Made by a program: the position numbers and the translations under genes
Source: Desulfobulbaceae bacterium
Lineage (GTDB): Bacteria; Bacteroidota; Ignavibacteria; Kapaibacteriales; UBA2268
NCBI GenBank assembly: GCA_018335795.1
Contig: JAGXRP010000008.1
Span: 1 to 64,000, forward strand
Direction: 5' to 3'
Length of the DNA stretch: 64,000 bases
The notes under the pieces: generated by a model
What the model saw: the letters and a program-made list of their open reading frames with translations, nothing else
Database searches by the model: none
Told to the model about the DNA's origin: nothing
Part shown: one piece after another, positions 52,801-62,375 of the stretch
How positions within the stretch are numbered: the first letter of the stretch is position 1
Layout of the letters: every line of letters begins with the position of its first letter

Positions 52801-54048
52801 ATGAAACGAGCATTTGTTTTATTCGCAGTTGCAATTCTGTATTGCAACTTTACACTGGCTCAAGAGCCTGAACCAGACCCGAACTTGCTTTGGACGACGG
52901 AGAATTCATATCACCGCTTCCTTGTCCATCCGAACGGCAATATACTTGCAGGAAAAGGATCTACGGAGGTAGAACTTGACGGCAATACAGGGGAAATCAT
53001 TAGAGAGTTCCCTTATCAACTTATTATTTATGATGTAAGCCCTGACGGGAAGTATATCTCAGCACTTACTGACCAAAGATGTGTAATTGACTACGAGACA
53101 CAAGAAGTTGTTGCACGTTTTACAAATGAAAACACTTTCCCTAAATTTATGCCTGATAACAAAACTTTGGTATATTTTGTCATAGAAAAAATCGGTGAGT
53201 TAAAAGGGAATCTCAAACTTCGATCATATAATATAGAAACAAAAAGATATTTAACAAGTTCAGAACAAATATCAAATACAACATCAGGGGCGATTTCAGT
53301 TTCTCCAGACGGTAGATTCGTTGCAACTGGTGGTAGATATTTTGACGCTTCTGATAATGAATATACTCGGTTAATTTTATGGGATGCACAAACTCTTGAA
53401 CCAATAAAGATATTAGGTGAATTCGAGAACTTCAACGAAGTACGCTCAATCAAATTCTCGCCAGATTCAAGATTGGTTGGGTTTCAAGTATATTTAGATG
53501 ATTTGTATATTTACAAAACAGATGATTATAGTCTGTTTAAGCATTATAATAGTGATAACATTTTGAATGGTGTTATGGGCTTTGGATTTATTGCAAATGA
53601 TTTCATTGCAGTTGGAAGTGATGAAAACAATGTACAAAATTTTGAGATTATAAATATGAAAGACGAAAAATCAATATACAAGCGAAATGATTTTACAGGT
53701 TTGGCAGAATATAATATGGCTCATAATTCGCTTATTGTATTAAGAGGTAATATTTATAGCTTCGACTTTGAAAAAATACTGTCTGGAGCTAGCATGGAAC
53801 CAGAATTTACAAATCCGTTTAAGGTTGAGTATTTAAACAATACTCTAAGTCTCAGTAATTTCACATTTGGAGCAAATCAAATCAGTTGCAGTATAACAGA
53901 CATTAATGGTAGAGTAATACACACAATGAATTTGAACACATCAACTGGTGACATACGAATACCTATAAAGCTCCAAAGCGGTACTTACTTTTTACATATC
54001 AAGGATGGCGATAAGGAATATGTTAGTAAATTCTTAGTAACAAATTGA
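52801..54048 (+). CDS. Secreted beta-propeller-like protein with T9SS sorting domain (paralogue 1)
   Basis: From the ATG at 52801 (AAGGAG 8-13 bases upstream) the protein has 415 residues. A signal peptide ends at LAQEPEPDP. The body has WD/YVTN-like repeats with ISPDGKY-type turns (VSPDGKYIS, VSPDGRFVA, FSPDSRLVG) spaced as propeller blades. The C-terminus is a short sorting domain ending YFLHIKDG...KFLVTN. It is likely exported by T9SS and displayed on the surface. It is the most divergent of three tandem relatives. An in-frame ATG at 52702 would run through the terminator and is rejected. Confidence 0.82.
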   Translation: MKRAFVLFAVAILYCNFTLAQEPEPDPNLLWTTENSYHRFLVHPNGNILAGKGSTEVELDGNTGEIIREFPYQLIIYDVSPDGKYISALTDQRCVIDYETQEVVARFTNENTFPKFMPDNKTLVYFVIEKIGELKGNLKLRSYNIETKRYLTSSEQISNTTSGAISVSPDGRFVATGGRYFDASDNEYTRLILWDAQTLEPIKILGEFENFNEVRSIKFSPDSRLVGFQVYLDDLYIYKTDDYSLFKHYNSDNILNGVMGFGFIANDFIAVGSDENNVQNFEIINMKDEKSIYKRNDFTGLAEYNMAHNSLIVLRGNIYSFDFEKILSGASMEPEFTNPFKVEYLNNTLSLSNFTFGANQISCSITDINGRVIHTMNLNTSTGDIRIPIKLQSGTYFLHIKDGDKEYVSKFLVTN

Positions 54049-54059
54049 GGAGCAATGAG

Positions 54060-54212
54060 ATGAAAATCATAATAATTTTTCTTCTTGCAATTTCCTTTGC
54101 TCATGGACAAACTCGTGAACCTGAACAGTCACAAATTAATTTATTTGGAACACCTACATATTTAAGCGATGATATAGACTATTTCAAATTAGACGAATAT
54201 AAAAATAAATAA
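54060..54212 (+). CDS. 50-residue secreted mini-protein
   Basis: A short frame opens 12 bases after the preceding stop and encodes MKIIIIFLLAISFAHGQTRE followed by PEQSQINLFG and a Tyr/Asp-rich tail to YKNK. The first 17 residues are a textbook signal peptide, and QTREPEQ echoes the AQEPEPDP start of the neighbours' mature parts. It has no sorting domain. It may be a decayed propeller paralogue or a small secreted factor. GGAG lies upstream (TTGAGGAGCAATGAG). Confidence 0.55.
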   Translation: MKIIIIFLLAISFAHGQTREPEQSQINLFGTPTYLSDDIDYFKLDEYKNK

Positions 54213-54320
54213 TAAAAAATGCAAATTTATTGTTCTTTAACATAACAAATTATATTTTAATGTGTTATATTAAATAATAGTATTTGTGTTTTTTTTTTAT
54301 TTATTTTAAGGAGAATTTTT

Positions 54321-55640
54321 ATGAAACACGCATTTTTATTTCTCGCAGTTGCAATTCTGTATTGCAGCCCCTTACTGGCTCAAGAGCCTGACCCCGACCC
54401 ATTGGTGTGGAAAAAGCACATTGGGGGAGAAATCAGCACTGTTAAGTTTAGCCCTGATGGAAAATATATTTATGTGCTGTCCAAAGGATTCAAACCCATG
54501 AAACTACTTACCGAAACCGGAGACATTCTGAGGGAATACGAAGGATTCAAACTGACTTTTAACACATATAACGAGAATATGGATATTTCAAATGATGGTA
54601 GCAGGCTTTTTGCTGCTGATACAGGAAATACTGTTCATATTTGGGACACAGATACTGGGGAACTAATTAAAACCTTAGATGCAGGTTATAAATCTTGGAA
54701 CATACCAGATTGTATTGCTTTGTCTGTCTCTGAACGTTACTTAGCAGTTTATGTGTGGTATAGAATTTATGATTCTCAAATAAGTGAATCTATCAGTGCG
54801 ATTCATATTTGGGATGTAAATACATACGAAAAAATAACGACATTCGTACCGCAATACCCAACAAAATTGCATACTATTAAATTTTCTGATGATGGTAGGT
54901 TTTTAGCTATAACATATGTTCCATTTACTAATGATGCTGAAAGTGAAACAGGAACTATTTTGTACAACAGCGGCACTTGGGATTTTTACGGGTCTTTTTG
55001 GGGACATGAAGGTTATGCAACAAAATACGTTGCTTTCTCTCCCGATGGAACTATGATGGCTACTTGTAGTTGGGGCTATCAAGTGAAAGTTTGGGATATT
55101 GCCGAAAGAAGACTTATTACAGATATTAAAACTAAATGGGGAGATGTTGAATCAGTTTTATTTACTGATAATGAACATGTTTATTCAGGAAATGGAGTAA
55201 GTACAAATATTCATAATATACAAGGATGGCAATTATTGAATAATAAGGAAGTCTTTCAGTACGAAGTTATACGTCCAACATCAATTGATTATAACTCGGT
55301 AATTGATAAAATTTGTGGTTCCCGATTCACAGATATTATATTACTCAAACCGATAAATACTACAAGTGTTAATGAACCATTCAAACAAAGTATCACAACT
55401 TCACCAAATCCAGCAAACAACTCAATAAGAATTAGTTTCACTTTGCCCAAATCAGGGCTGACAAACGTTGAAATCAGCGATGTTAACTCAAGAACTATTA
55501 GCAAACTTCATACGGGCTTTCTCGAATCCGGTCAGCATACTTTTGATTGGAACACAAAAGCAATTCCCGCAGGTGTGTACTTTTGCAAAATTTCTTCAAA
55601 AGAATTTAACGAATCAGTTAAAATTATTGTGGAGAAATGA
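54321..55640 (+). CDS. Secreted WD40-like beta-propeller protein with T9SS sorting domain (paralogue 2)
   Basis: The 439-residue protein has a signal peptide (MKHAFLFLAVAILYCSPLLAQ) and mature start EPDPDPLVWKKHIGG. WD-type blades follow: VKFSPDGKYIYV, VHIWDTDTGELIKTLDAG, IHIWDVNTYEK and FSPDGTMMATCSWG with VKVWDIAERR. A type A sorting domain starts near 360 (TSPNPANNS) and ends AGVYFCKISSKEF...KIIVEK. AAGGAG precedes the ATG. The stop is separated from the next ATG by one base (TGAaATG), so expression is coupled. Surface display is predicted; ligand unknown. Confidence 0.88.
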   Translation: MKHAFLFLAVAILYCSPLLAQEPDPDPLVWKKHIGGEISTVKFSPDGKYIYVLSKGFKPMKLLTETGDILREYEGFKLTFNTYNENMDISNDGSRLFAADTGNTVHIWDTDTGELIKTLDAGYKSWNIPDCIALSVSERYLAVYVWYRIYDSQISESISAIHIWDVNTYEKITTFVPQYPTKLHTIKFSDDGRFLAITYVPFTNDAESETGTILYNSGTWDFYGSFWGHEGYATKYVAFSPDGTMMATCSWGYQVKVWDIAERRLITDIKTKWGDVESVLFTDNEHVYSGNGVSTNIHNIQGWQLLNNKEVFQYEVIRPTSIDYNSVIDKICGSRFTDIILLKPINTTSVNEPFKQSITTSPNPANNSIRISFTLPKSGLTNVEISDVNSRTISKLHTGFLESGQHTFDWNTKAIPAGVYFCKISSKEFNESVKIIVEK

Positions 55641-55641
55641 A

Positions 55642-56943
55642 ATGAGAACATTAATAATTTTATCAGTTATACTTTTTGTAACAATTAGATTGTTGGCTCA
55701 AGAGCCTGAACCCGACCCATTAGTGTGGAAAAAGCACATTGGGGGAATTGTACGTGCGGTGACATTCAGCCCTGACGGTGAATTTATTTATGTGGCTGCA
55801 ACTGGCTTTAAACCAATGAAACTATTGACGGAGACAGGCGATATTGTTATGGAATATGAGGGACTGGTGGTAAAGCGAGATGTACAAGTTGAGATGCTTG
55901 ATATATCAAGAGACGGCAGAAGGTTATTCGTTGCTGATTCCGGCAATACACTTTTCGTGTGGGATACACAAACGGGAGCATTACTTCATACCTTAGATGC
56001 AGGATATGAGGAATGGAGAGCTAAATGGTATCATTCTATAACTGTTTCGGAGAATTACATTGCTGCTTTAGTTGCTTATAGTTTACAGCCGGAAACGACT
56101 TACCCGGTTGGTGGAGAAATACATATTTGGGATGTAAACACTTATGAGAAAGTCAAAGTGATTGAACCATCTTATTCACTTATAAAGATCAAATTCTCAG
56201 ATGACGATAGATTCTTGGCAAAGCTTGTAGGGGAACCAGACCACAATGACGAAACAGGAACTGTTTTACTCAACTCAGGCACTTGGGATACATTTGGTTC
56301 TTTTTGGGGACATGAGTATGGTGTTAATTACTGTGCTTTTTCACCTGATGGAACTATGATGGCTACTTGTAGTTGGGGCTATCAAGTGAAAGTTTGGGAT
56401 GTTGCTGAAAGAAAACTTATTACTGATATTGAGACGCATTGGTATCAAGCAGAATCCGTGATTTTTACTGATAATGAACATATATTTTCTGGGAATGGTG
56501 TTAGTAAAATTTTCAATGATTTACAGGGGTGGGAATTACAAAATTATAAAGAAGTATTTAATTACGAAAGTATACTTCCAAGAACAATTGATTATAACCT
56601 AATAATGAATAAAATATGTTGTGCGAGGTCTAATGATATTGTTTTACTCAAACCGATAAACACGACAAGCATTTATGAACCCTTCAAACAAAGCCTTACG
56701 GCATCGCCTAATCCTACAAACAATTCTATAAAAGTAAGTTTCAATTTACCTAAATCGGGGTTGACAAACGTTGAAATCAGCAATGTTAACTCAAGAATGA
56801 TACGCAAACTGCACACCGGTTTTCTCGAATCCGGACAACACAATTTTGATTGGGACACGAAAGCAATTCCCGCAGGTGTTTACTTTTGTAAGATTTCTTC
56901 AAAAGAATTTAACGAATCTGTTAAAATTATTGTGGAGAAATGA
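55642..56943 (+). CDS. Secreted WD40-like beta-propeller protein with T9SS sorting domain (paralogue 3)
   Basis: This 433-residue protein is a close tandem duplicate of the previous one. It has the same mature start (LAQEPEPDPLVWKKHIGG), the same blade order, a shared FSPDGTMMATCSWGYQVKVW stretch that is near-identical at DNA level, and the same sorting domain ending ISSKEF...KIIVEK. The ATG at 55642 is chosen because the signal peptide begins there (MRTLIILSVILFVTIRLLAQ). A longer frame from 55468 lies inside the upstream gene. It is coupled to the next gene by TGAgATG. Confidence 0.88.
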   Translation: MRTLIILSVILFVTIRLLAQEPEPDPLVWKKHIGGIVRAVTFSPDGEFIYVAATGFKPMKLLTETGDIVMEYEGLVVKRDVQVEMLDISRDGRRLFVADSGNTLFVWDTQTGALLHTLDAGYEEWRAKWYHSITVSENYIAALVAYSLQPETTYPVGGEIHIWDVNTYEKVKVIEPSYSLIKIKFSDDDRFLAKLVGEPDHNDETGTVLLNSGTWDTFGSFWGHEYGVNYCAFSPDGTMMATCSWGYQVKVWDVAERKLITDIETHWYQAESVIFTDNEHIFSGNGVSKIFNDLQGWELQNYKEVFNYESILPRTIDYNLIMNKICCARSNDIVLLKPINTTSIYEPFKQSLTASPNPTNNSIKVSFNLPKSGLTNVEISNVNSRMIRKLHTGFLESGQHNFDWDTKAIPAGVYFCKISSKEFNESVKIIVEK

Positions 56944-56944
56944 G

Positions 56945-59900
56945 ATGAAAACATTATTAATTTTATCAGCGTTACTTTTAGTTGCAATTAATTTGTCTGC
57001 ACAAGACAGCGAACCAAGTCCCTTACATTTTTCATACATTGCAAATGGTCAGAACTACACAAACCAAGCATTGAATAAAGAACATTTTCAACAAAATAAT
57101 TTTATAATCAGTACGCAATGGGAAGGACATTCTCGAATGTTGCAAGCATTGAAATTCAATATGAATCATGGCAAAAGACCAAGAAATGATTGGAGTTCAA
57201 ATTCAGACCGAGTGAGTTCGTTCCCGAATATAGCTGATTCAGGTTATATGATGAAATATATATGGTCAGGTGACCAACACGAATGTCGTGGCTTTCAATA
57301 TAGTCCAACTTTGTTCATACCTGAAAACCGGCAAGGAGAATTTATTTATCAAGCCGCTGATAACAGGCGTTCTGTTTTCGGCTTTAGCTATATTCGAGAT
57401 TCGGCTCAAGTAATCAATAACCCGAGCAGTACAATTTACAAATTATATACTGACTCGACTGATTACATTGATTCAGTAGTTCTTGGGAAAACGTGGATTA
57501 ACGATAAATTCTATGTCTTTGGTAACCCGGGATTGCTAAACTACGACCATACAACAGGTGGCACAAGATGGATATTTTCAATCAATTTGCGTCGTTTGAA
57601 TATAGAGGAATCAGCTAACGACGACGATGTAGTCTTGTCAATTAAATTACCTTACGTTAGTAAAGTAAATGATACTACATTTGTAGATGGATTAATTGAT
57701 TTCAGCTACCCTCCAAAAACGTCTTTAAATGATACAATAAGATTGAAATATGTAGAAGACAGAGGCTTTGCATTAAAAATGACAGATTTGCCTGTTATTG
57801 GCAATACAATATATATTACAAATAGAATGTTACCCGATAACACTTTCTTTGCAAACACCGGAAGACAGGATATTACGATAAATGCTGAATTTATTTGTGA
57901 TCATGAAATAAACCCGTTATTAAAAGCTAAAAAAGACGCTCCTAATATCCAGAACATTGACATAGAAGTGAAATATCACGGAAATAGAGACATAGGAATC
58001 AATTATTGCCGTATAGCAACTCCGGCTGGTTATGACTTTGTAACAGGGAAAAGTGATAGCTTGATTCAAGCATTTTATCAGGCTCATATTGATTCTATTC
58101 AAAGTCATAATTATGAAATATTCGGTTTTTATGGTCGAGATGAATTCCCAGAGCATTATTACATGGAACAACGCTACAAAGCCAAATTATTGAATTACTG
58201 TACTGTAAGCGAAGGAGCCGGTGGTGACCATACAGACCATTTTATGCATCTTATTCAGCCGATGCACATGTGGACAGGAAGTATGAGTTTAAAAGCAGAT
58301 AATCCGGCTCCGTTTATAAATAAAAATGCAGAAATTACTACAGGTCATAGATTAAATTTTCCAAAAAGAGGTTATCAAGGGTATGATTGGAAAGTAGAAC
58401 ATAGAGCTTCCGAATTTTCTGAAGTAGAATATCCGAGAGATACTTTACGTTCTCACTATGAACTTTACCATAACCCGGGTTATCATAATAAAGACTATTG
58501 GAATTGGTTACGTAGTGATACATTAGAAAATGTTCAAATAACTATGGATGGACATAATTTAATAGGAAATGAATTTTATTTATATATTTGTGGTTCAAAT
58601 TCTTATAGCGGTTTACAAGGATTTATGGAGCTTAGTAATTATAATTCATTCCATAAGTTTCCTAATCTGATTTATAGTGAAAACCCATGGTGGGGTAATA
58701 GTTATCCAACTGCTAATTTTAATGTGATTAATTATGGTACATCAATAATGCCTAAATTTGAATTACATAATTCAAGATCTCAGACAGGTGAGGAAGTAAG
58801 ATGGTCTCTTTGGTCAAGACTTATTATGGGAGCAAAAGGATTGTTCTACGATGCCTGGAATGATTTAATGGAATTAAACACGGATTATGTAGACAGAAAT
58901 CTTGGTTTTTTAAATCATTATGACTCAACCCAGAATTCGAGATATAATACGGCTACTTTCGATGAAATGATTTTTGGAAACGACCATATTTTTGGGGTTG
59001 ATTTTATCCCTGAACAGGATACATCAACCTTAACTCACAATTTTATTATTCGAGATTCAACGGCAGAAAATTGGGGAGTACCTGTAAATAGATTATATTG
59101 TGGCAGAAAATCCCCCAAAATCGAAATGTGGAAAATACACTCATGGATTCGTAATAATGAGGAAGTTCTGATGAATTTACGTCTCGTTGCAGCTTATTCA
59201 AAAGGTGCCAGAATTTGGAGAAGCCATGATACGAGTAGATTTGAAAGTAATATTCTCGATAAATACTTCAAATTAGATAATCGTTTGATTATTCCAACAG
59301 AGACACTACACAATACTCTTGTTTCTGATATAGGAATAAAAACTTGCCCTCTTAGTAGAATAGACGAAGTAACCGGAGAATCTGAATACGAAGCGTGGGA
59401 CTCGTCTTTTGTAGATTTGACATTACATAGACTTGCATCTGATAGCAATGGTATAAATAATGTTTTTTATTTCGGTATCCAAAACCGCCGTACAGACCCA
59501 TTGGTCTATTTTACTGAGGATACATCCGATAAACACATGTTGTTTTTATCTTCTTCCGAATTCGATGACCTTTGTGATAATGGCGGTGTAAATCCAATGC
59601 GACCCAACGGAGATAACTATTCAGCATCTGTATGGCAGGAATATTATTGGAAACGTCTTGGCTGCCGTGAAATATCAATAAATTTTAATTATAAATTTAG
59701 TGACAATCCGGACGATGTCGCAATATTGAGAGTCAGCGAATTAAGAACTGAAAATGACAGTACCGGTTATTGGGAGTGGCCCTGGTGGAAACAAGAGAGG
59801 TATAATAACTATGTTAATGTTACGATTAAATCGAATGAAACTCTGACTTTAAACTATTTACCGGGTGAAGGGAAGATGTTTAAAGTTGAAATAGTTGGTA

Positions 59901-62266
59901 GTGCACCAGTCATTGGAGAGCTTGCTAACTCCAATCAAACAAAGTTGATTGCATATCCTAAGAACCAATCAGGGAATCAGGATTTTACCGGCAAAGACGA
60001 CACAGTTTTTTATCATATGGTTTATCACAGAAAAGACCCTATAACTGAAAAATACAATGTTTACTATCGCCGAAGTTTGAATCCATACACTCATGATTTA
60101 GGTTCTAAAGGGATTCAATGGGGACAGGAGTATCAGCTTGCTCATAGTTTGGTACTTTATCGGAATTTACATTTGCCGGGATTAGAGACTGATTCAATGT
60201 TAGTTACAGTAGGTAATGGATGTGAATGTAAATATCCATCAATAGTTGCACGTTGGGATGAAGCAAATAATCGTGCAAACATCTATGCTTTGTTTTCATG
60301 TAGCCAACCATCATATACAGATACGCCACGAGTATTTATAGTGGAGAAGGTTTTTGATATAAACAGCAACCCGACACCACAATTACTATCACCAATTGGC
60401 TATGCTTATGCCGGCAACAATGATGGCTCTGAAATTGACCGTTGGGGTTTGTGTAGTATTAATGCCTCTTTAACCGGGAATTTTTATGCTTGGAATGATA
60501 GTATCAAGGGCATAACAACAGGTTTTAAAGAACCTCATGATAGAGGTTTTGTAACAAATAAATTAGATTTAAAATTTAATACGAATATTAGTTGGAAAGC
60601 AGGTGGGCCATCTTTAAATACTTATTCTGGTATTCAGATTTATGATAAACATGCTGCAGTAGCTTGGCATGAGGAATCGTCACCAGGTGGATGGGGTTGG
60701 CTACAAAGTCGTATTTATTATTCAATGCTGAATCTTGACTCAAATAATAATATTTATAAACATGTTCCGGATAGTTTCTCGACAGGAGAGATATATTTTC
60801 ATGATGCCCAAATGTCGAATGGCATGGCTTGGTTACACCCATCTGAACCATTTTCACTTTTCAAAAATCCAATATTATATAGGACAATAGAAGGAAAATT
60901 AGATGAACATTTAGATATAGAAATATTTGGTATTGGAGATAGGATATATTGGGAAGGGAAACGACATTTGGGCAGTAGAAATGACATTTTCTTAAAGATG
61001 TTGGATTTAGGTAACGCGAGTAATTGGAATTGTCTTTATCCGTTGAAAATATTTGAACCTTCCGTAAGTTTGGGTCATCCGAATTTAAGTCAAGGTTCTT
61101 TTTTTAGAGGTGATTCTTTATATCCGTTTAATTTTTCAGATAGTGCGATTGTAGTAAATTTTGTCTCATATGACACAACGCTTACTAAACCTGATTATAA
61201 TTCTAAGATATATCAAATTGATCATGATTTTTGGAGAATTTTCCAGAAAAACGGATTGTGGCCTGGAATACAGCCTGATACAACTTTTGTTGATATTGAG
61301 CCTATGTTAACAGAACTAGGATTGGGAATTTACCCTCATCTTGCAAGATTGCCTGTAGTAAATCGTGAAGAAGATTGGGCGATAAACCAAAGAGTTTTTG
61401 AAAGTGCTGGGCAAAAAATCAACACAAGTTATCAATTTTTCTTACCTAAAGGGTTTACTGAGCAAAAGAAAATCTATCCTATATTAAGAATATTTGATAG
61501 TGAATCAGGCGAAGAATCACAAATGTCTCAATTTCATATTGTTGATTATAGCTCCAGTCAGTTTGCAAAAATACCCAAATTATACTCACAAATACATGAT
61601 GAAAAGGGTGTGAAATTCCTTGATACCGCAGTGACTTCATGGTTCAGACTACATGATTTTAGTCAATTGTCATTCTTTGTTTCTGATTACAAGTCGGATT
61701 TGTTTGATGTTGAAATTGAAAGGAAGTCTGATCGTGAAACTTTCGCAATGCCGGTGTCCCACATTCGGAATAAGGAAAGGACATTCAACAAAGTCAATCT
61801 AATCAATGGTGGAAAGGAACAGTATAGAATTAGGTATATACGCAAAAACAATCACACTTGGTTTATGCCAGAAGTTATGATTTCTAATGAAATTGATTTT
61901 GAAACGAATTTCGACAGAATTAATGATAAGGACTTTGAAAGAAACGCTTTTATTGAAGAACAAACGGTTGACTTGGGATTACCGGAATATGAGTATAATA
62001 TTTTGGCATATCCTAATCCAAGTGGAGATAAAGTAAATCTGATGATTCGATATAATTCAAACGATGAATCAAGGAATTTCCCTGTCCAGATAATTGTAAC
62101 AAATCTAATAGGTGAAGAGATATTCAAACACGATTGGTTAGTTAATAAACAGTATCTAATTGACTTTTCTGACAAGATGCCAGGTGTGTACTATATCAAT
62201 GCGTTGATATTGGATAGTGACGCAGGTAATTCGGTTGTAAGGAAGCAAATATCGATTATAAGATAG
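56945..62266 (+). CDS. Giant T9SS-secreted protein with possible glycosidase-like region
   Basis: The 1773-residue precursor has a signal peptide (MKTLLILSALLLVAINLSAQ). Its N-terminal 150 residues are related to the short gene at 69-560. Residues of about 380-680 look like a TIM-barrel enzyme: FGFYGRDEFPEHYYM near 391 may carry an acidic residue, and TGEEVRWSLWSRLIMGAKG near 613 resembles the (E)xRWxxWxALxxGAKG stretch of some glycoside-hydrolase-like proteins. The remaining 900 residues are beta-rich. A type A sorting domain begins near 1685 (AYPNPSGDKVNL). The last of four coupled secreted genes. No family name is certain. Confidence 0.8.
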   Translation: MKTLLILSALLLVAINLSAQDSEPSPLHFSYIANGQNYTNQALNKEHFQQNNFIISTQWEGHSRMLQALKFNMNHGKRPRNDWSSNSDRVSSFPNIADSGYMMKYIWSGDQHECRGFQYSPTLFIPENRQGEFIYQAADNRRSVFGFSYIRDSAQVINNPSSTIYKLYTDSTDYIDSVVLGKTWINDKFYVFGNPGLLNYDHTTGGTRWIFSINLRRLNIEESANDDDVVLSIKLPYVSKVNDTTFVDGLIDFSYPPKTSLNDTIRLKYVEDRGFALKMTDLPVIGNTIYITNRMLPDNTFFANTGRQDITINAEFICDHEINPLLKAKKDAPNIQNIDIEVKYHGNRDIGINYCRIATPAGYDFVTGKSDSLIQAFYQAHIDSIQSHNYEIFGFYGRDEFPEHYYMEQRYKAKLLNYCTVSEGAGGDHTDHFMHLIQPMHMWTGSMSLKADNPAPFINKNAEITTGHRLNFPKRGYQGYDWKVEHRASEFSEVEYPRDTLRSHYELYHNPGYHNKDYWNWLRSDTLENVQITMDGHNLIGNEFYLYICGSNSYSGLQGFMELSNYNSFHKFPNLIYSENPWWGNSYPTANFNVINYGTSIMPKFELHNSRSQTGEEVRWSLWSRLIMGAKGLFYDAWNDLMELNTDYVDRNLGFLNHYDSTQNSRYNTATFDEMIFGNDHIFGVDFIPEQDTSTLTHNFIIRDSTAENWGVPVNRLYCGRKSPKIEMWKIHSWIRNNEEVLMNLRLVAAYSKGARIWRSHDTSRFESNILDKYFKLDNRLIIPTETLHNTLVSDIGIKTCPLSRIDEVTGESEYEAWDSSFVDLTLHRLASDSNGINNVFYFGIQNRRTDPLVYFTEDTSDKHMLFLSSSEFDDLCDNGGVNPMRPNGDNYSASVWQEYYWKRLGCREISINFNYKFSDNPDDVAILRVSELRTENDSTGYWEWPWWKQERYNNYVNVTIKSNETLTLNYLPGEGKMFKVEIVGSAPVIGELANSNQTKLIAYPKNQSGNQDFTGKDDTVFYHMVYHRKDPITEKYNVYYRRSLNPYTHDLGSKGIQWGQEYQLAHSLVLYRNLHLPGLETDSMLVTVGNGCECKYPSIVARWDEANNRANIYALFSCSQPSYTDTPRVFIVEKVFDINSNPTPQLLSPIGYAYAGNNDGSEIDRWGLCSINASLTGNFYAWNDSIKGITTGFKEPHDRGFVTNKLDLKFNTNISWKAGGPSLNTYSGIQIYDKHAAVAWHEESSPGGWGWLQSRIYYSMLNLDSNNNIYKHVPDSFSTGEIYFHDAQMSNGMAWLHPSEPFSLFKNPILYRTIEGKLDEHLDIEIFGIGDRIYWEGKRHLGSRNDIFLKMLDLGNASNWNCLYPLKIFEPSVSLGHPNLSQGSFFRGDSLYPFNFSDSAIVVNFVSYDTTLTKPDYNSKIYQIDHDFWRIFQKNGLWPGIQPDTTFVDIEPMLTELGLGIYPHLARLPVVNREEDWAINQRVFESAGQKINTSYQFFLPKGFTEQKKIYPILRIFDSESGEESQMSQFHIVDYSSSQFAKIPKLYSQIHDEKGVKFLDTAVTSWFRLHDFSQLSFFVSDYKSDLFDVEIERKSDRETFAMPVSHIRNKERTFNKVNLINGGKEQYRIRYIRKNNHTWFMPEVMISNEIDFETNFDRINDKDFERNAFIEEQTVDLGLPEYEYNILAYPNPSGDKVNLMIRYNSNDESRNFPVQIIVTNLIGEEIFKHDWLVNKQYLIDFSDKMPGVYYINALILDSDAGNSVVRKQISIIR

Positions 62267-62315
62267 TTAAAATATCCGCAAAATAGCTTTAGCTTTTTAG
62301 TAAGACTTGAGAATA

Positions 62316-62358
62316 TGCTGAATATCACTGTAAACACAGTGGTATTCAGCATTTTTAG
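62316..62358 (+). terminator. Intrinsic terminator of the secreted-protein operon
   Basis: TGCTGAATATCACTGT (62316-62331) pairs with ACAGTGGTATTCAGCA (62336-62351) over 16 positions with one G-T wobble, followed by TTTTTAG. It lies 50 bases after the giant gene's stop. Confidence 0.88.
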
Positions 62359-62375
62359 TCTAACAGCATGTCTCA

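Noticed and set aside
55468-55641. Upstream extension of the third propeller gene
   Set aside because: It lies inside the previous gene's sorting domain in another frame; the signal peptide begins at 55642. The same holds for the extension of the giant gene from 56846.
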